Source: Planctomycetota bacterium
GTDB taxonomy: Bacteria > Planctomycetota > Planctomycetia > Pirellulales > UBA1268
Length of the DNA: 64,000 nucleotides
Direction: 5' to 3'
NCBI GenBank assembly: GCA_014238855.1
Contig: JABAAH010000001.1
Span: 113,886-177,885 of the forward strand
The translations under genes were made by a program, and so were the position numbers. Positions 37,200 to 46,813 of this stretch are shown in pieces. The notes under the pieces were generated by a model, which was not told the DNA's origin, searched no databases, and was given only the letters and a program-made list of their open reading frames with translations. Each line of letters opens with the position of its first letter. Position 1 is the first letter of the stretch.

Positions 37200-37458
37200 C
37201 TCTTATCTTCTTCCGTACTAAATGAGATATACCTTGCCACCGAAGACCTATCGCATTTGAAGTGTAGCGACTGTACATAAAGGGTGCGCGTTTCGATGAA
37301 TCACGTAACACATCATATTAAATTGAAATGCAGGTCAGCGAAAATCCGAACAACGTGTCACCAAATAATGATCAAGAACGATCATAGCTCTCAAGCATAA
37401 CTTTTTCACAGACAATGTATGCCTCGAACTTGAACAGCAACCTTCAATTGACCGTGTG
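37200..37458. other. Intergenic region between hydrolase and ExeA-like gene
   Basis: About 260 bases with no supported gene. It contains the upstream region of the hydrolase and the end of the three-gene P-loop operon. No hairpin with a T run is obvious. Confidence 0.35.
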
Positions 37459-38232
37459 TCATGCTGCTGCTGCATGAAGTCGTTCATGAATCTGCTCGAT
37501 ATCGTCAGCCTGAATGGTCGTGCCAGGCTGGCTCCCTGCAACAACTCGAGCCATACCGACAAGGCGAAAGACATCTTCCAGGATCCCACCAGTTATTTGA
37601 TGAATGACCAACCACGCGCTCTCCGAGCATGCGTGGCTATTTGCAGCCAGCTGTGTTTCCACAATGCTTCGTGTCTCGGAAAGCGATAGCGGATGAATTA
37701 CTGAACGCAGCAAAACCTTGTCAAGCAAGCCACGATCTCGAGATAACAACGTCATCAAACGACCCCGTCCACCAAAAACAATTGAAGCTTTTGGCACCTG
37801 CAGCCATATCGCTTCAGAAACTGATCCCAACAGATCAACTGTTGCGAGATGACAATTATCGACAGCGACCACGACGTTACCAGTAGTCGCGCATGCTGCA
37901 AACTGTGAAAATACTTCGGCTTGCCTCACATCAATTTGCACAACATGCGATGCTCCATGAAGCCTCATTACAAGAGCACTCATCACCGTTGAAACACCGG
38001 AACCGCCGGGACCACAAAGAACTGCAAGGCTCGATTCCTGCAAGACGGCGTACTGCAAGCGTGCAACAGCAGCACGCTGAGAATGAAATAGTTGTATCGT
38101 GGAAGGCTGAGTTTTCCATCCACCATCCACCACTCCAGAACGTGACCCTAACCCAGGAGCCGAAGAATAACTTATATGCGAGCCCAAAGACATCAATGGC
38201 TTTGCTTGATTCATCATCGTACTCTCCAACAT
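37459..38232 (-). CDS. ExeA/GspA-like P-loop protein with altered Walker A
   Basis: The 257-residue protein keeps the layout of the ExeA-type AAA domain: an Ile-Gln-Leu-Phe-His-Ser entry, the P-loop at 74-82, a Walker B at 120-126, a sensor-like GGRGRLM (154-160) and a C-terminal helical subdomain ending near 255. The P-loop reads GPGGSGVST, with Val80 where Lys is expected, and the Walker B reads VVVAVDN with Asn instead of Glu. Nucleotide hydrolysis is therefore unlikely. The ATG at 38232 overlaps the stop of the previous gene in TAATG, so translation is coupled. The upstream start at 38280 is possible but would overlap more. Last gene of a three-gene operon. Confidence 0.75.
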   Translation of the reverse strand: MLESTMMNQAKPLMSLGSHISYSSAPGLGSRSGVVDGGWKTQPSTIQLFHSQRAAVARLQYAVLQESSLAVLCGPGGSGVSTVMSALVMRLHGASHVVQIDVRQAEVFSQFAACATTGNVVVAVDNCHLATVDLLGSVSEAIWLQVPKASIVFGGRGRLMTLLSRDRGLLDKVLLRSVIHPLSLSETRSIVETQLAANSHACSESAWLVIHQITGGILEDVFRLVGMARVVAGSQPGTTIQADDIEQIHERLHAAAA

Positions 38233-38990
38233 TAGGCAACACGGCAGGAATTTGCTGAATCTTGCGAACATGAACCACATTCCATCTCACCTGAGAAGGT
38301 TACAACCTCGCCAATTGGGAAGACGCCTAGCTCTCCAAGGAGTTGCTGCCGGTGAGGGCAGGGCGGCACGTCCGCGTGACGAACTAACAGCACCGCATCG
38401 CAGCCAAAAACTCGCAATGCCATCTCTCTCCTTCGGAACGGGCCACGAGTAAACCAAATACCTGCGTCTACCAAGACAATGCTTTGTCTGCTACCTGAGA
38501 CACTAGTACCTGCTCGATCTCGATGCCACGCCACCGACTGAGAGTCATCAATTAATTCACACCAAAGCTCTTGCATCGAATTCAGGCATCGCACCTGCCA
38601 ACCAGACGCACTGAGGATGGTGAAAAGACCTTGCGCGATCGTTGTTCGTCCCTCCTGAACCCGATGGCCAGCAATTGCAATGATACGATGACCACTTTCC
38701 TGAGCTTCAACAACGCGATCAGTGATTGCTTTCCACTGCGCTGGCAACGCTGCCAATAAACCTGCCAGCGTATCGCTGGAATTTTTATCACTACAACCTG
38801 CTTCGCCTTCCGATGCGGCTCGATTCTTACTTACCACTTCTGTTGTCCGAGGGCTCTTCTCACCGCTCTGTTCTGTAATTGAGACAGCAGTGACTTCTTC
38901 TGACTCCAGACCTGCCGCCTCTGACACACCCTGTCGTGTTATCAACACTTGTTGGTCTATAAAACTTTGATCGAGGCGGTCGAATTCCAT
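38232..38990 (-). CDS. CpsD/ParA-like P-loop protein with altered Walker A
   Basis: The 252-residue protein has a long low-complexity N-terminal region (about 1-75), then a domain like the ATPase of polysaccharide-synthesis tyrosine kinases (CpsD/Etk) or ParA/MinD. Its P-loop is GHRVQEGRTT (108-117) with Arg115 in place of the Lys of EGKS/TT. Walker B is IVLVDAG (171-177). The tail has C211, C238, C241 and C249. No C-terminal tyrosine cluster is present. The stop overlaps the next start; the start abuts the preceding stop. It may bind but not hydrolyse nucleotide. Role unknown; exopolysaccharide regulation is a guess from homology. Confidence 0.72.
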   Translation of the reverse strand: MEFDRLDQSFIDQQVLITRQGVSEAAGLESEEVTAVSITEQSGEKSPRTTEVVSKNRAASEGEAGCSDKNSSDTLAGLLAALPAQWKAITDRVVEAQESGHRIIAIAGHRVQEGRTTIAQGLFTILSASGWQVRCLNSMQELWCELIDDSQSVAWHRDRAGTSVSGSRQSIVLVDAGIWFTRGPFRRREMALRVFGCDAVLLVRHADVPPCPHRQQLLGELGVFPIGEVVTFSGEMECGSCSQDSANSCRVA

Positions 38991-39605
38991 TTACTTCCTG
39001 CTCTTCTGTTGGTGGTAAGACGTAACAGGGGTTTCCGCAAACCGAATAGAATTTATTTCTAATGATTCCATTTTCATGACAGGCTGCTGCTCAACAAAAA
39101 AGACACGCATCCAGATGACTGCTGCCACCAAAGACAGCACCCATAATGTCAGCGACGGCCTCGATGCGCCCGAAGGTTGCATTTTTTTCTTGGGCCTAGG
39201 CACGCTGGGTTGATTCGTGAGGAGACCTCCTCCATTCCTATTAGCCAAGCCCCGCTTCTTTGTCTGTCGCTGATTTGTCACAGGCTTTAATACGCCGTCA
39301 TGCTGAGACTTCTGCTCATTACAAAAAGGTATGGTATCTGGAGGTTTTTTTTTCACAGGATTTGGCCCAATACTGTCACGAGGAGCGAATTCACAAGAAG
39401 CTCTCTGTGTACTCTGTGCCAGTTCCGCATCGTGTCCTTTAAGACACTCCGATGAACCCTTTCCGTCGTTCAGCATGTTCGACACGTACGTCGATTGTGC
39501 TCCCTCTACCGACCTGAACCTACGAACATATTTATCACATCCATTTTCTGGAAGTGGGTCGTGTTCCAATTGTCGTACATGCGGAAATACTGTGATTAAA
39601 TCCAT
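38991..39605 (-). CDS. Single-pass membrane protein, first gene of P-loop operon
   Basis: A 204-residue protein with a polar, low-complexity N-terminal 150 residues rich in Lys, Gln, Ser and Pro, one hydrophobic segment at about 151-170, and a C-terminal 34-residue end. Orientation may be cytoplasmic N-terminus and periplasmic C-terminus. I recognise no domain. Its stop (TAA) is immediately followed by the ATG of the CpsD-like gene. It could anchor the two P-loop proteins at the membrane. Start at 39605 ATG; a shorter start is possible. Confidence 0.65.
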   Translation of the reverse strand: MDLITVFPHVRQLEHDPLPENGCDKYVRRFRSVEGAQSTYVSNMLNDGKGSSECLKGHDAELAQSTQRASCEFAPRDSIGPNPVKKKPPDTIPFCNEQKSQHDGVLKPVTNQRQTKKRGLANRNGGGLLTNQPSVPRPKKKMQPSGASRPSLTLWVLSLVAAVIWMRVFFVEQQPVMKMESLEINSIRFAETPVTSYHQQKSRK

Positions 39606-39917
39606 AACTCTCCTACAGAAAATTTTCGTCTAAAACAAGACAAAGCCTTTAGAGACTTCGCTTCACTTCGTCAGAGTTTGACCTAACGTCAAGCGGGAGC
39701 AGTTATTCAGTTTTTCCCGAACCACCACTACATCCAAGGCCACTCGCCCAAACCCTCAAGCCCAAACCCTCAAATTGACGACTACATCCGGACTGCGTCT
39801 CAAATAAAGGGGGGAATGCTAAGCGGTATCCGAACGTTAGAAACTTGCCTATACTACTATGAAAACAGTAGTTTCTTTGAGTTCAACAACGACCCCCACG
39901 ACAAACCAGAAAGCCCG
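39606..39917. promoter_or_regulatory. Divergent region between the P-loop operon and metH
   Basis: About 310 bases. It contains a 14-bp tandem duplication (39746-39773) and a TTGACG (39775-39780) that could be a -35 element, without a good -10. GGGGGGA precedes an ATG at 39816 very closely, but I prefer a later metH start. No cobalamin or SAM riboswitch fold was recognisable by eye. Confidence 0.4.
39746..39773 (+). repeat. 14-bp tandem duplication upstream of metH
   Basis: Two exact copies of GCCCAAACCCTCAA lie head to tail at 39746-39759 and 39760-39773. Confidence 0.9.
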
Positions 39918-42900
39918 ATGGAGATTACTAATAGCAGATCGACAGAATTTCTTGATCTTCTCAATGACCGAATTGCCATCCTTGATGGCGCTATGGGCAC
40001 AATGGTTCATACTCTCGGCTTAGACGAGCAAGGCTTTCGAGGGAAACCTTTTCAGGATCATGGTCGAGATCTCAAGAATTGCATCGATGTCTTGACATTG
40101 TCTCAACCAGATGCCATCCGTCAAATTCACGCTTCGTTCCTTGAGGCTGGAGCTGATATTGTTGAGACAAATACATTCGGTGCTACATCGGTTGCGTTAG
40201 CAGACTTTGGGCTCTCGGACCAAACCCGAGAACTCAATCTGGCTGCCTGCAAAATTGCACGAGAAGCAGCTGACGCAGCGACGGCCAAATCGCCTCATAA
40301 ACCTAGATTTATTGCCGGTTCTATGGGGCCAACAAATAAGCAACTTTCTATTGCTGGAAATGTGGCTGACCCTGGACATCGTGATGTCACTTTCGATGAG
40401 ATGGTTGCCTGCTACAGGGAGCAAGTTGAGGCACTCCTTGAAGGCGGCGTCGACCTTCTCCTTGCAGAAACAGCATTCGATACGCTGGTTCTCAAAGCAG
40501 CACTATTTGCAATTGAAGAAGCATTTCAATCAACAGGTATTGCTGTACCAATTATGGCATCATTTACTGTTTTCGAAGGAGGCCGAACGCTCTCTGCCCA
40601 GACCGTTGAAGCATGCTTTCAAAGTATTTCACATGCCAATCTTATAAGCGCCGGGATCAACTGTGCCCTCGGGCCTGAGAAACTACGTCCATACCTGGCA
40701 GACCTTTCTCGCATCTGCCCCCAGATGGTGAGCTGCTACCCTAACGCCGGACTTCCAAATGCTTACGGTGGCTTTGATGAAACTCCCGAAATGATGGCCT
40801 CGGTCATAGGTGAGTTTGCGAAAGATGGTTTTCTGAACATTGTTGGTGGATGTTGTGGCACAACTCCTGACCACATTCGCGCAATTTCTGAAGCTGTTTC
40901 ACCTCACCCCACCAGAAAACCAGCAAAGCCGCTGCGGTTGAGTCGTTACTCTGGCCTTGAGCTTCTTGAAGTGCGTCCTGAGAGTAGTTTCACAATAGTT
41001 GGTGAACGCACGAACGTAACCGGTTCAAAAGCATTTTCTCGACTCATTAAAGAAGAGAACTATGAAGCCGCTCTAAGCGTCGCTCGGCAGCAGGTAGAAA
41101 ATGGCGCAAATTTAATCGATATAAATGTCGACGAAGGAATGATCGACGGGCCAGCAGTCATGACGAAATTCCTGACACTGATCTCAAGCGAACCAGACAT
41201 TTCCCGCGTCCCCATCATGATCGACTCATCTCGCTGGGAAGTACTTGGAGCTGGACTGAAGTGCATCCAAGGCAAGGGTGTTGTTAACTCCATTAGCATG
41301 AAAGAGGGTGAGGAAACGTTCCTCAAGCAAGCCCGCATCGTCCGAAGTTATGGAGCAGCTGTAGTCGTCATGGCATTTGACGAAGAAGGCCAAGCCACAG
41401 ACGTCGAAAACCGAGTGGCCATATGCGAGCGAGCCTACCGCCTCCTTACAGAAAAAGCTGACTTCCCTCCAGAAGATATCATTTTCGACCCCAACATTCT
41501 TACCGTTGCAACCGGTATGGAGGAACATAATCGCTATGCAATAAACTTTATTGAGGCAACGCGTCAAATTAAAGAGAAAATGCCCCTGGTGAAAATATCT
41601 GGTGGCGTAAGCAACATTTCGTTCTCATTTCGAGGCAATAATGCTGTTCGCGAGGCGATGCATGCGGCCTTTCTCTACCATGCCATTAAAGCCGGCATGG
41701 ATATGGGCATTGTCAATGCAGGACAACTCGCGCTCTATGAAGAAATTACTCCTGAACTTCTTGAAAGAATTGAAGACGTTCTCTTTGATCGCCGAACAGA
41801 TGCAACCGACAGATTGATTGAATTTGCAGAAACCGTGAAGGGTGAAGGAGGCATCAATTCTGAAAAAATTGATGAGTGGCGTGAATTTGATGTTGATGGT
41901 CGTCTAGCCCACGCATTATTGAAAGGCCTTACGGATCATATTGAAGACGATATTGAAGAGGCTCGAAAGCAATACGACACAGGCCTGAAAATCATTGAAG
42001 GCCCACTTATGAGCGGCATGCAAATCGTTGGCGACCTCTTCGGTGAAGGCAAGATGTTTCTTCCTCAAGTTGTGAAAAGTGCTCGTGTCATGAAGAAGGC
42101 TGTCGCGCGCCTCCTGCCCTACATGGAAGAGGAACGAAAATCACAAGGTGCCGCTGCGAAAAAGCGTGGTCGCATTTTATTAGCAACTGTCAAAGGTGAT
42201 GTTCACGACATTGGAAAAAACATTGTTGGTGTCGTTTTAGGGTGTAACAACTATGAGATCATCGATATTGGCGTTATGGTCCCTTGTGCGACGATCATCG
42301 ATAAAGCCCGGGAAGAAAATGTAGACATAGTAGGTCTTTCTGGCCTTATCACCCCGAGCCTTGATGAGATGGTACAGGTCGCAAAAGAGTTTGAACACGA
42401 GAAGTTCGAAGTCCCACTTCTGATCGGTGGTGCCACTACCTCGGCTCGGCACACTGCTGTTAAAATTGCGCCTAAATACTCAGGAAGCATCATTCATGTG
42501 ACAGATGCATCACGTGCAGCCGGCGTGGTTGAAAAATTACTCAACCCGAATTCCCAAGAAGCATTCGCGATAGCGAATCGTGAAGCTCAGGCAAGAGATT
42601 TAGCGAATTTCCAAAAGCGTCAGCAAGTAAAACTTGTGCCATATAAAACCGCTATCGAAAAACGATGGACGACTGATTGGTCATCGGCTGAAATTGAAAA
42701 GCCTAGTTTTCTTGGCCTGCGACCACTTCCAGTGGTCTCACTTGAAGAACTTATTCCTTTTATCGACTGGTCTCCTTTTTTCATGGCGTGGGAATTAAAA
42801 GGTAAGTATCCAGGAATTTTTGATGACGCAATTGTGGGCAGTGAGGCCAAGAAACTTTTTGAAGATGCGCAAAGACTTCTTGATGAAATTGTTTCCAAAC

Positions 42901-43610
42901 AAAAGCTAGAAGCCCGAGGAGTTTACGGATTCTTCCCGGCTAACAGTGACGGGGATGACATCATTCTTTTTGATGATGAATCTCGTAAAAATGAGACCGG
43001 GCGGATTTGTACCCTCAGGCAGCAATGGGAACGTCGTGGCCAAGACACTTTTTATGCCTTAGCCGACTTCATTGCTCCGATGTCGAGTGGTCGAGCCGAC
43101 TACATTGGTGCCTTTGCATGTACAACTGGGCATGGATGTGAAGAACTCGCGAAAGAGTTCGACAAAGACCACGATGACTATAACTCCATTATGGTAAAGG
43201 CCCTCGCTGACCGGCTCGCTGAAGCATTCGCCGAATGGCTGCATCAGAAGGCTCGGCAGGAATGGGGATTCGGAAAACAAGAGCAACTCAACACGGATGA
43301 GCTTATTTCAGAAAAATATCGTGGAATTCGTCCGGCGCCCGGTTATCCGGCCTGTCCTGATCACACAGAAAAACCCGGTCTTTTCCAGTTACTCGATGCC
43401 AAAAATGTTGCTGGTATGAATCTCACTGAGAGTTTTGCAATGACTCCAGCGGCGAGTGTCTGTGGACTCTACTTTGGGCACCCAGAAAGCCGATACTTCG
43501 CCGTAGACAGAATAACACGTGAACAAGTTGAATCATATGCTGTCAGGAAAGGTATGCCAGAGCCAGAGGTCGAGCGATGGCTCGCCCCGAACCTTGGATA
43601 CGATCCTTGA
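39918..43610 (+). CDS. metH: Cobalamin-dependent methionine synthase
   Basis: Transfers a methyl group from methyltetrahydrofolate via cobalamin to homocysteine. The 1230-residue product has all four modules: homocysteine-binding (about 20-330, zinc ligands in GINCALG and GGCCGTTP), folate-binding (about 350-610), B12-binding (about 650-880, with DVHDIG at 761-766 and H763 as cobalt ligand) and the C-terminal SAM-dependent reactivation domain with [13 protein letters not shown] chose the ATG at 39918 because it gives the same 20-residue lead before the first strand as the well-studied enzyme; the ORF is open from 39816, which would add 34 unconserved residues. B12 dependence fits the CobA activity elsewhere in the window. 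Confidence 0.95.
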   Translation: MEITNSRSTEFLDLLNDRIAILDGAMGTMVHTLGLDEQGFRGKPFQDHGRDLKNCIDVLTLSQPDAIRQIHASFLEAGADIVETNTFGATSVALADFGLSDQTRELNLAACKIAREAADAATAKSPHKPRFIAGSMGPTNKQLSIAGNVADPGHRDVTFDEMVACYREQVEALLEGGVDLLLAETAFDTLVLKAALFAIEEAFQSTGIAVPIMASFTVFEGGRTLSAQTVEACFQSISHANLISAGINCALGPEKLRPYLADLSRICPQMVSCYPNAGLPNAYGGFDETPEMMASVIGEFAKDGFLNIVGGCCGTTPDHIRAISEAVSPHPTRKPAKPLRLSRYSGLELLEVRPESSFTIVGERTNVTGSKAFSRLIKEENYEAALSVARQQVENGANLIDINVDEGMIDGPAVMTKFLTLISSEPDISRVPIMIDSSRWEVLGAGLKCIQGKGVVNSISMKEGEETFLKQARIVRSYGAAVVVMAFDEEGQATDVENRVAICERAYRLLTEKADFPPEDIIFDPNILTVATGMEEHNRYAINFIEATRQIKEKMPLVKISGGVSNISFSFRGNNAVREAMHAAFLYHAIKAGMDMGIVNAGQLALYEEITPELLERIEDVLFDRRTDATDRLIEFAETVKGEGGINSEKIDEWREFDVDGRLAHALLKGLTDHIEDDIEEARKQYDTGLKIIEGPLMSGMQIVGDLFGEGKMFLPQVVKSARVMKKAVARLLPYMEEERKSQGAAAKKRGRILLATVKGDVHDIGKNIVGVVLGCNNYEIIDIGVMVPCATIIDKAREENVDIVGLSGLITPSLDEMVQVAKEFEHEKFEVPLLIGGATTSARHTAVKIAPKYSGSIIHVTDASRAAGVVEKLLNPNSQEAFAIANREAQARDLANFQKRQQVKLVPYKTAIEKRWTTDWSSAEIEKPSFLGLRPLPVVSLEELIPFIDWSPFFMAWELKGKYPGIFDDAIVGSEAKKLFEDAQRLLDEIVSKQKLEARGVYGFFPANSDGDDIILFDDESRKNETGRICTLRQQWERRGQDTFYALADFIAPMSSGRADYIGAFACTTGHGCEELAKEFDKDHDDYNSIMVKALADRLAEAFAEWLHQKARQEWGFGKQEQLNTDELISEKYRGIRPAPGYPACPDHTEKPGLFQLLDAKNVAGMNLTESFAMTPAASVCGLYFGHPESRYFAVDRITREQVESYAVRKGMPEPEVERWLAPNLGYDP

Positions 43611-43660
43611 TTCACGAACCTCATCCGGATTGTGGCTGACGAACTCGATACATCAAATTC

Positions 43661-44659
43661 ATGGGCAAGAAACACACGCCAAGGAATCAGGAGCAGAAAG
43701 AAATTTCTGCCAAGCGTTCCCGAATTCGAAAGATTGCTTTCGAAGGCCCTCAACGTGAGCCACTCTCTTCGATCTGTATCGATGAACTTATTGAGCGATT
43801 TCTTCAGTTCACGCGACACGAACGGGGTCTTGCAGAAAATACCCAATCCGCCTACCAAAGAGATCTGCAGACATATGCCGTCTGGCTCAATGGGCGGTCA
43901 CCCCTGACTGTCACCATTCAGAATCTTGGGGATTACCTCGGAACACTTTCTGACAAGGGTCAGTCTCGCGCAACAATTGCAAGAAAAGCAGCAACGCTTC
44001 GCTGCTTCTACTCCTTCCTGCAACTTGAAGGAGTTCTGGTTGATAACCCAGCTGAACAACTTGTCTTAGCTCGCCGTGATGACACAATTCCTGCAGTGCT
44101 TTCCCCTCGTCAGGTTAATCAGTTACTTGACAGCCCTTCACGCTTTACTAGTGCTGGAGTACGAGACCGGGCGCTCTTGGAATTACTCTACGCCACCGGA
44201 TGTCGTGCATCAGAAGTGTCATCACTACAACTAAATGACCTTCGTCTTAAAGAACAATTCTGCACGTGCCGAGGGAAGGGGAATAAAGAACGAGTAGTAC
44301 CTCTTGGACAGCGAGCTCATGCTGCAATCACGCGGTGGATGCAGGACCATCGACCTCAATTCCTATCGGGAACGAGCGAACAAAACCACGTCATTCTATC
44401 TAGCAGAGGAAATAGACTTTCGAGAATGCGAATATGGGAAATTGTTCGTGAGCATGCTACGGCAGCAGGACTCGCTAACGACATTTCACCTCACACACTT
44501 CGACATAGCTTTGCTACTCATCTTGTCGCCGGTGGTGTTGACCTGAGACACGTCCAAGAAATGCTCGGACATGCAAGCATCGCCACAACACAGCGATATA
44601 CCCATGTCGATTCTGGACGACTGAGAACCGTCCATCAGCAATATCACCCAAGAAGCTAA
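43661..44659 (+). CDS. xerD: Tyrosine recombinase, XerC/XerD type
   Basis: Site-specific recombinase for chromosome-dimer resolution. The 332-residue protein has an N-terminal SAM-like core-binding domain (about 38-130) and a catalytic domain with the full set R182, K206, H278, R281, H304 and Y313, in the motifs TGCRASE, SPHTLRHSFATHL and LGHASIATTQRYTHV. A 35-residue basic tail precedes the core. No phage or integron genes are near, which favours the housekeeping role. XerC and XerD cannot be told apart securely here. It starts 50 bases after metH on the same strand. Confidence 0.9.
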   Translation: MGKKHTPRNQEQKEISAKRSRIRKIAFEGPQREPLSSICIDELIERFLQFTRHERGLAENTQSAYQRDLQTYAVWLNGRSPLTVTIQNLGDYLGTLSDKGQSRATIARKAATLRCFYSFLQLEGVLVDNPAEQLVLARRDDTIPAVLSPRQVNQLLDSPSRFTSAGVRDRALLELLYATGCRASEVSSLQLNDLRLKEQFCTCRGKGNKERVVPLGQRAHAAITRWMQDHRPQFLSGTSEQNHVILSSRGNRLSRMRIWEIVREHATAAGLANDISPHTLRHSFATHLVAGGVDLRHVQEMLGHASIATTQRYTHVDSGRLRTVHQQYHPRS

Positions 44660-44803
44660 ACAACTTCTTGAACGCTACACTCAAGCTTTCGCCTGATGCC
44701 GACAAGCACACGAGCGATGCTTGACGCCGTTTCTCAAACAGTATTCTTGAGCATTGTTGAGCTCAATAAACTGAGCGTCTCTTTTGAACAAGTATAAGTA
44801 GTA

Positions 44804-45292
44804 CTACGGTGTTTGTTTGAGTGGCACAAAACTTATTTTCTTTATCATTTCAATGAGCTGTCCGTCTTCTATTCTTCCCGACACCGCAGTAATCGTATCA
44901 ATAATATTGATGTAATCGAGTTCGTAATCACAATCAATCTCAAGTTCTACGTCACCGGGAGAAGCTCCGCTCTCTATCGCTACGTCGAAAAATCTAGCAA
45001 CCCTTTGTCGCAGATCAAGAAAATCTGCGACTGGCTCTCCGTTCATTGAAATCCCTGAGAGAACTCCGTCATCACCTGATGCCAAGCGAACTTGAATCGG
45101 CGGCAACTGCAATTCATCAAGTGGCTCTTTAGAAGACTTTCCTAATGGCATGCGGACATCAAAATCACCTTCGGGGGCAATAATATTAAATGTCAGCATA
45201 AAAAATATCATCAACTGAAAAACGACATCTATCATGGGAGTCATATTGACTGCCACTTTCTCAAGTCGTCGACGGGGAAGGGTAGGTCGCAT
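44804..45292 (-). CDS. exbD: ExbD/TolR-family biopolymer transport protein
   Basis: Proton-channel partner of ExbB. The 162-residue protein has a short cytoplasmic N-terminus, one membrane helix at about 19-38 containing the functional Asp22 (NMTPMIDVVFQLMIFF), and a periplasmic domain of about 120 residues. Its start is three bases after the stop of the other exbD, so they are a coupled pair. Two different ExbD paralogues in one operon are common in planctomycetes. Last gene of the operon. Confidence 0.9.
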   Translation of the reverse strand: MRPTLPRRRLEKVAVNMTPMIDVVFQLMIFFMLTFNIIAPEGDFDVRMPLGKSSKEPLDELQLPPIQVRLASGDDGVLSGISMNGEPVADFLDLRQRVARFFDVAIESGASPGDVELEIDCDYELDYINIIDTITAVSGRIEDGQLIEMIKKISFVPLKQTP

Positions 45293-45295
45293 CTT

Positions 45296-45733
45296 TCAGT
45301 CTGGCTTATAAAGGGCACGGAGAGCAAATTGCTGAAATCCCAGTTCTTGGCAGATTTGTATTACACGCTGAACATCACCAGAATTGGCACGACCATCTGC
45401 TCGAACTATGACGGTCGCTCGTTTGGGATCCTTGTCTGCCGCCAGAATAATATCTCGCTCTCTTTGCAATGAGCCGCCTATGTCATCAACAGGAACGATT
45501 TCACCTGCATAGAGAACACCACCATTGGCCATCAACTGCATCGTGATAGGCGCTTCAACCACTCCCTCCGCAGGCTTTGCCAACTGACTTGACGGAAGTT
45601 GTATCCGTTCATCTTGCTCCGCCTCACTGAAATTCAGCACAAACATAAAAAAGGTAATTAATTGAAATGTAACGTCGATCATGGGCGTCATGTCGTTCTC
45701 AGTTATAGCTGGACCGTTACTCTTTCGTATCAC
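45296..45733 (-). CDS. exbD: ExbD/TolR-family biopolymer transport protein
   Basis: A second ExbD of 145 residues with the membrane helix at about 15-35 and Asp20 in TPMIDVTFQLITFF, followed by a periplasmic domain. The start is GTG at 45733 with AGGAA 7 bases upstream. It differs clearly in its periplasmic part from the neighbour, which suggests a heteromeric ExbD. The gap to exbB is filled by a 16-bp tandem repeat. Confidence 0.9.
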   Translation of the reverse strand: MIRKSNGPAITENDMTPMIDVTFQLITFFMFVLNFSEAEQDERIQLPSSQLAKPAEGVVEAPITMQLMANGGVLYAGEIVPVDDIGGSLQRERDIILAADKDPKRATVIVRADGRANSGDVQRVIQICQELGFQQFALRALYKPD

Positions 45734-45754
45734 TGAAAAATTCCTGTAGTTGTA

Positions 45755-45850
45755 CCTGTCCTACTTCTGCACTGTCCTACTTCTGCACTGTCCTACTTCT
45801 GCACTGTCCTACTTCTGCACTGTCCTACTTCTGTGCTGGATTACTTCTGC
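45755..45850 (-). repeat. 16-bp tandem repeat (5 full + 1 degenerate) between exbB and exbD
   Basis: Read on the plus strand the unit is ACTGTCCTACTTCTGC. Copies: 45755-45770 (one change), 45771-45786, 45787-45802, 45803-45818, 45819-45834 (one change), and a diverged copy at 45835-45850 that includes the last codons and stop of exbB. The repeat therefore seems to have grown from the 3' end of exbB. In coding sense each unit carries a TAG, and because 16 is not a multiple of three the frame shifts by one in each copy. Confidence 0.95.
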
Positions 45851-46692
45851 GATAATGGCACCTTTGAAATAAGCCGAACTGCTTCAGTATCCACGTCACT
45901 ATTAAGCTGCTCAAGCCAGTTACGAAACAAGTTGAAACAGGCTACGGCAGGAATAGCTAGCCAAAGACCTATAAGCGTTGTCACAAGTGCCTGCGAAATC
46001 CCACTAGCCAACTCGTGATGTTTCGGCTGAGTTGCCGACTGAGCAATGACAGTAAACGCACTTACCATACCACTCACTGTTCCAAGCAACCCGAACATTG
46101 GCGATAAAGAGCCAATGAGTGACAGATAACTAATCTTGTGCTCAAGGTGCATTGCTTCTTCAGCTTCCATTTCACGCATTGCGTCAAATGCTTGCTGCCG
46201 ACCTACTTGCAATTTAACGAGGCCGACAGAAAGCACGCGACCTAGATATGAGTCATCGGACTTTGCCAGTTCGTACGCCTGCTGGAATTCTTTTTTATCA
46301 AGATGCAGCTCGAACCCTTCAATAAGTTCAGGCGGCATGAGAACTGTGCGACGCAGTTGTAAAAAGCACATCACAAGTAATGCAACGAGCGCGAAAGAAA
46401 GAGCCACAAAAACTATTACGAACGTAGCACCGAGTGCTTTTATATAATAGACAAGTAGATTATCGGGTGCGTTTGAACGGACATCGCCCCCGTCTCTTCC
46501 TGAATCTAGTTCTGAAACCAATGGCTGTACTTGGCCAGGCTCACTCTCTACAACAATTTCAGGCCCAGCTCCCGGAACAGCAGGCTGACTTTCTTCGCCA
46601 ACCTGAGCCATCACAATCGTTGACCACAGAAAGACACTACCAAAAACAACATTTCTAACCTGAATCCACATATGATTCCTCGCAAACTGCAT
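45841..46692 (-). CDS. exbB: MotA/TolQ/ExbB proton-channel family protein
   Basis: Proton-motive-force channel subunit energising envelope processes. The 283-residue protein has a signal-like segment (about 10-30), a polar Pro/Glu/Gly-rich periplasmic stretch (31-80) and three membrane segments at about 85-110, 190-215 and 238-256, with the conserved GSLSPMFGLLGTVSGMV block at 194-210. The N-terminal extension is longer than in enterobacterial ExbB. A TPR gene lies 121 bases upstream; two exbD genes follow. No tonB or tolA is in the window. Confidence 0.9.
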   Translation of the reverse strand: MQFARNHMWIQVRNVVFGSVFLWSTIVMAQVGEESQPAVPGAGPEIVVESEPGQVQPLVSELDSGRDGGDVRSNAPDNLLVYYIKALGATFVIVFVALSFALVALLVMCFLQLRRTVLMPPELIEGFELHLDKKEFQQAYELAKSDDSYLGRVLSVGLVKLQVGRQQAFDAMREMEAEEAMHLEHKISYLSLIGSLSPMFGLLGTVSGMVSAFTVIAQSATQPKHHELASGISQALVTTLIGLWLAIPAVACFNLFRNWLEQLNSDVDTEAVRLISKVPLSQK

Positions 46693-46813
46693 CTTAAAAC
46701 ATCCCTGCTTTCTGGCACATCAGCCCGAGAATGATTGCTCCTGAAGACCTTTCTACGGAGCACAACGAGTACTACGTGTTGTACTCAATGATTATCAAAC
46801 ATGCTATGTGAAT

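Noticed and set aside
39606..39917. Cobalamin or SAM riboswitch before metH
   Set aside because: I could not recognise the conserved cores of either class by eye. A covariance-model search would be decisive.
43661..44659. Integrase of a mobile element
   Set aside because: No attachment repeats, phage genes or tRNA are nearby, and it follows metH as an ordinary chromosomal gene; XerC/XerD is the simpler call.
44747..44766. TTGAGC/GCTCAA hairpin as terminator between xerD and exbD
   Set aside because: The stem is only six bases with an eight-base loop, and no T run follows on either strand.
45755..45850. CRISPR-like array
   Set aside because: The units are directly adjacent with no spacers, and the period is 16 bases; this is a simple tandem repeat.
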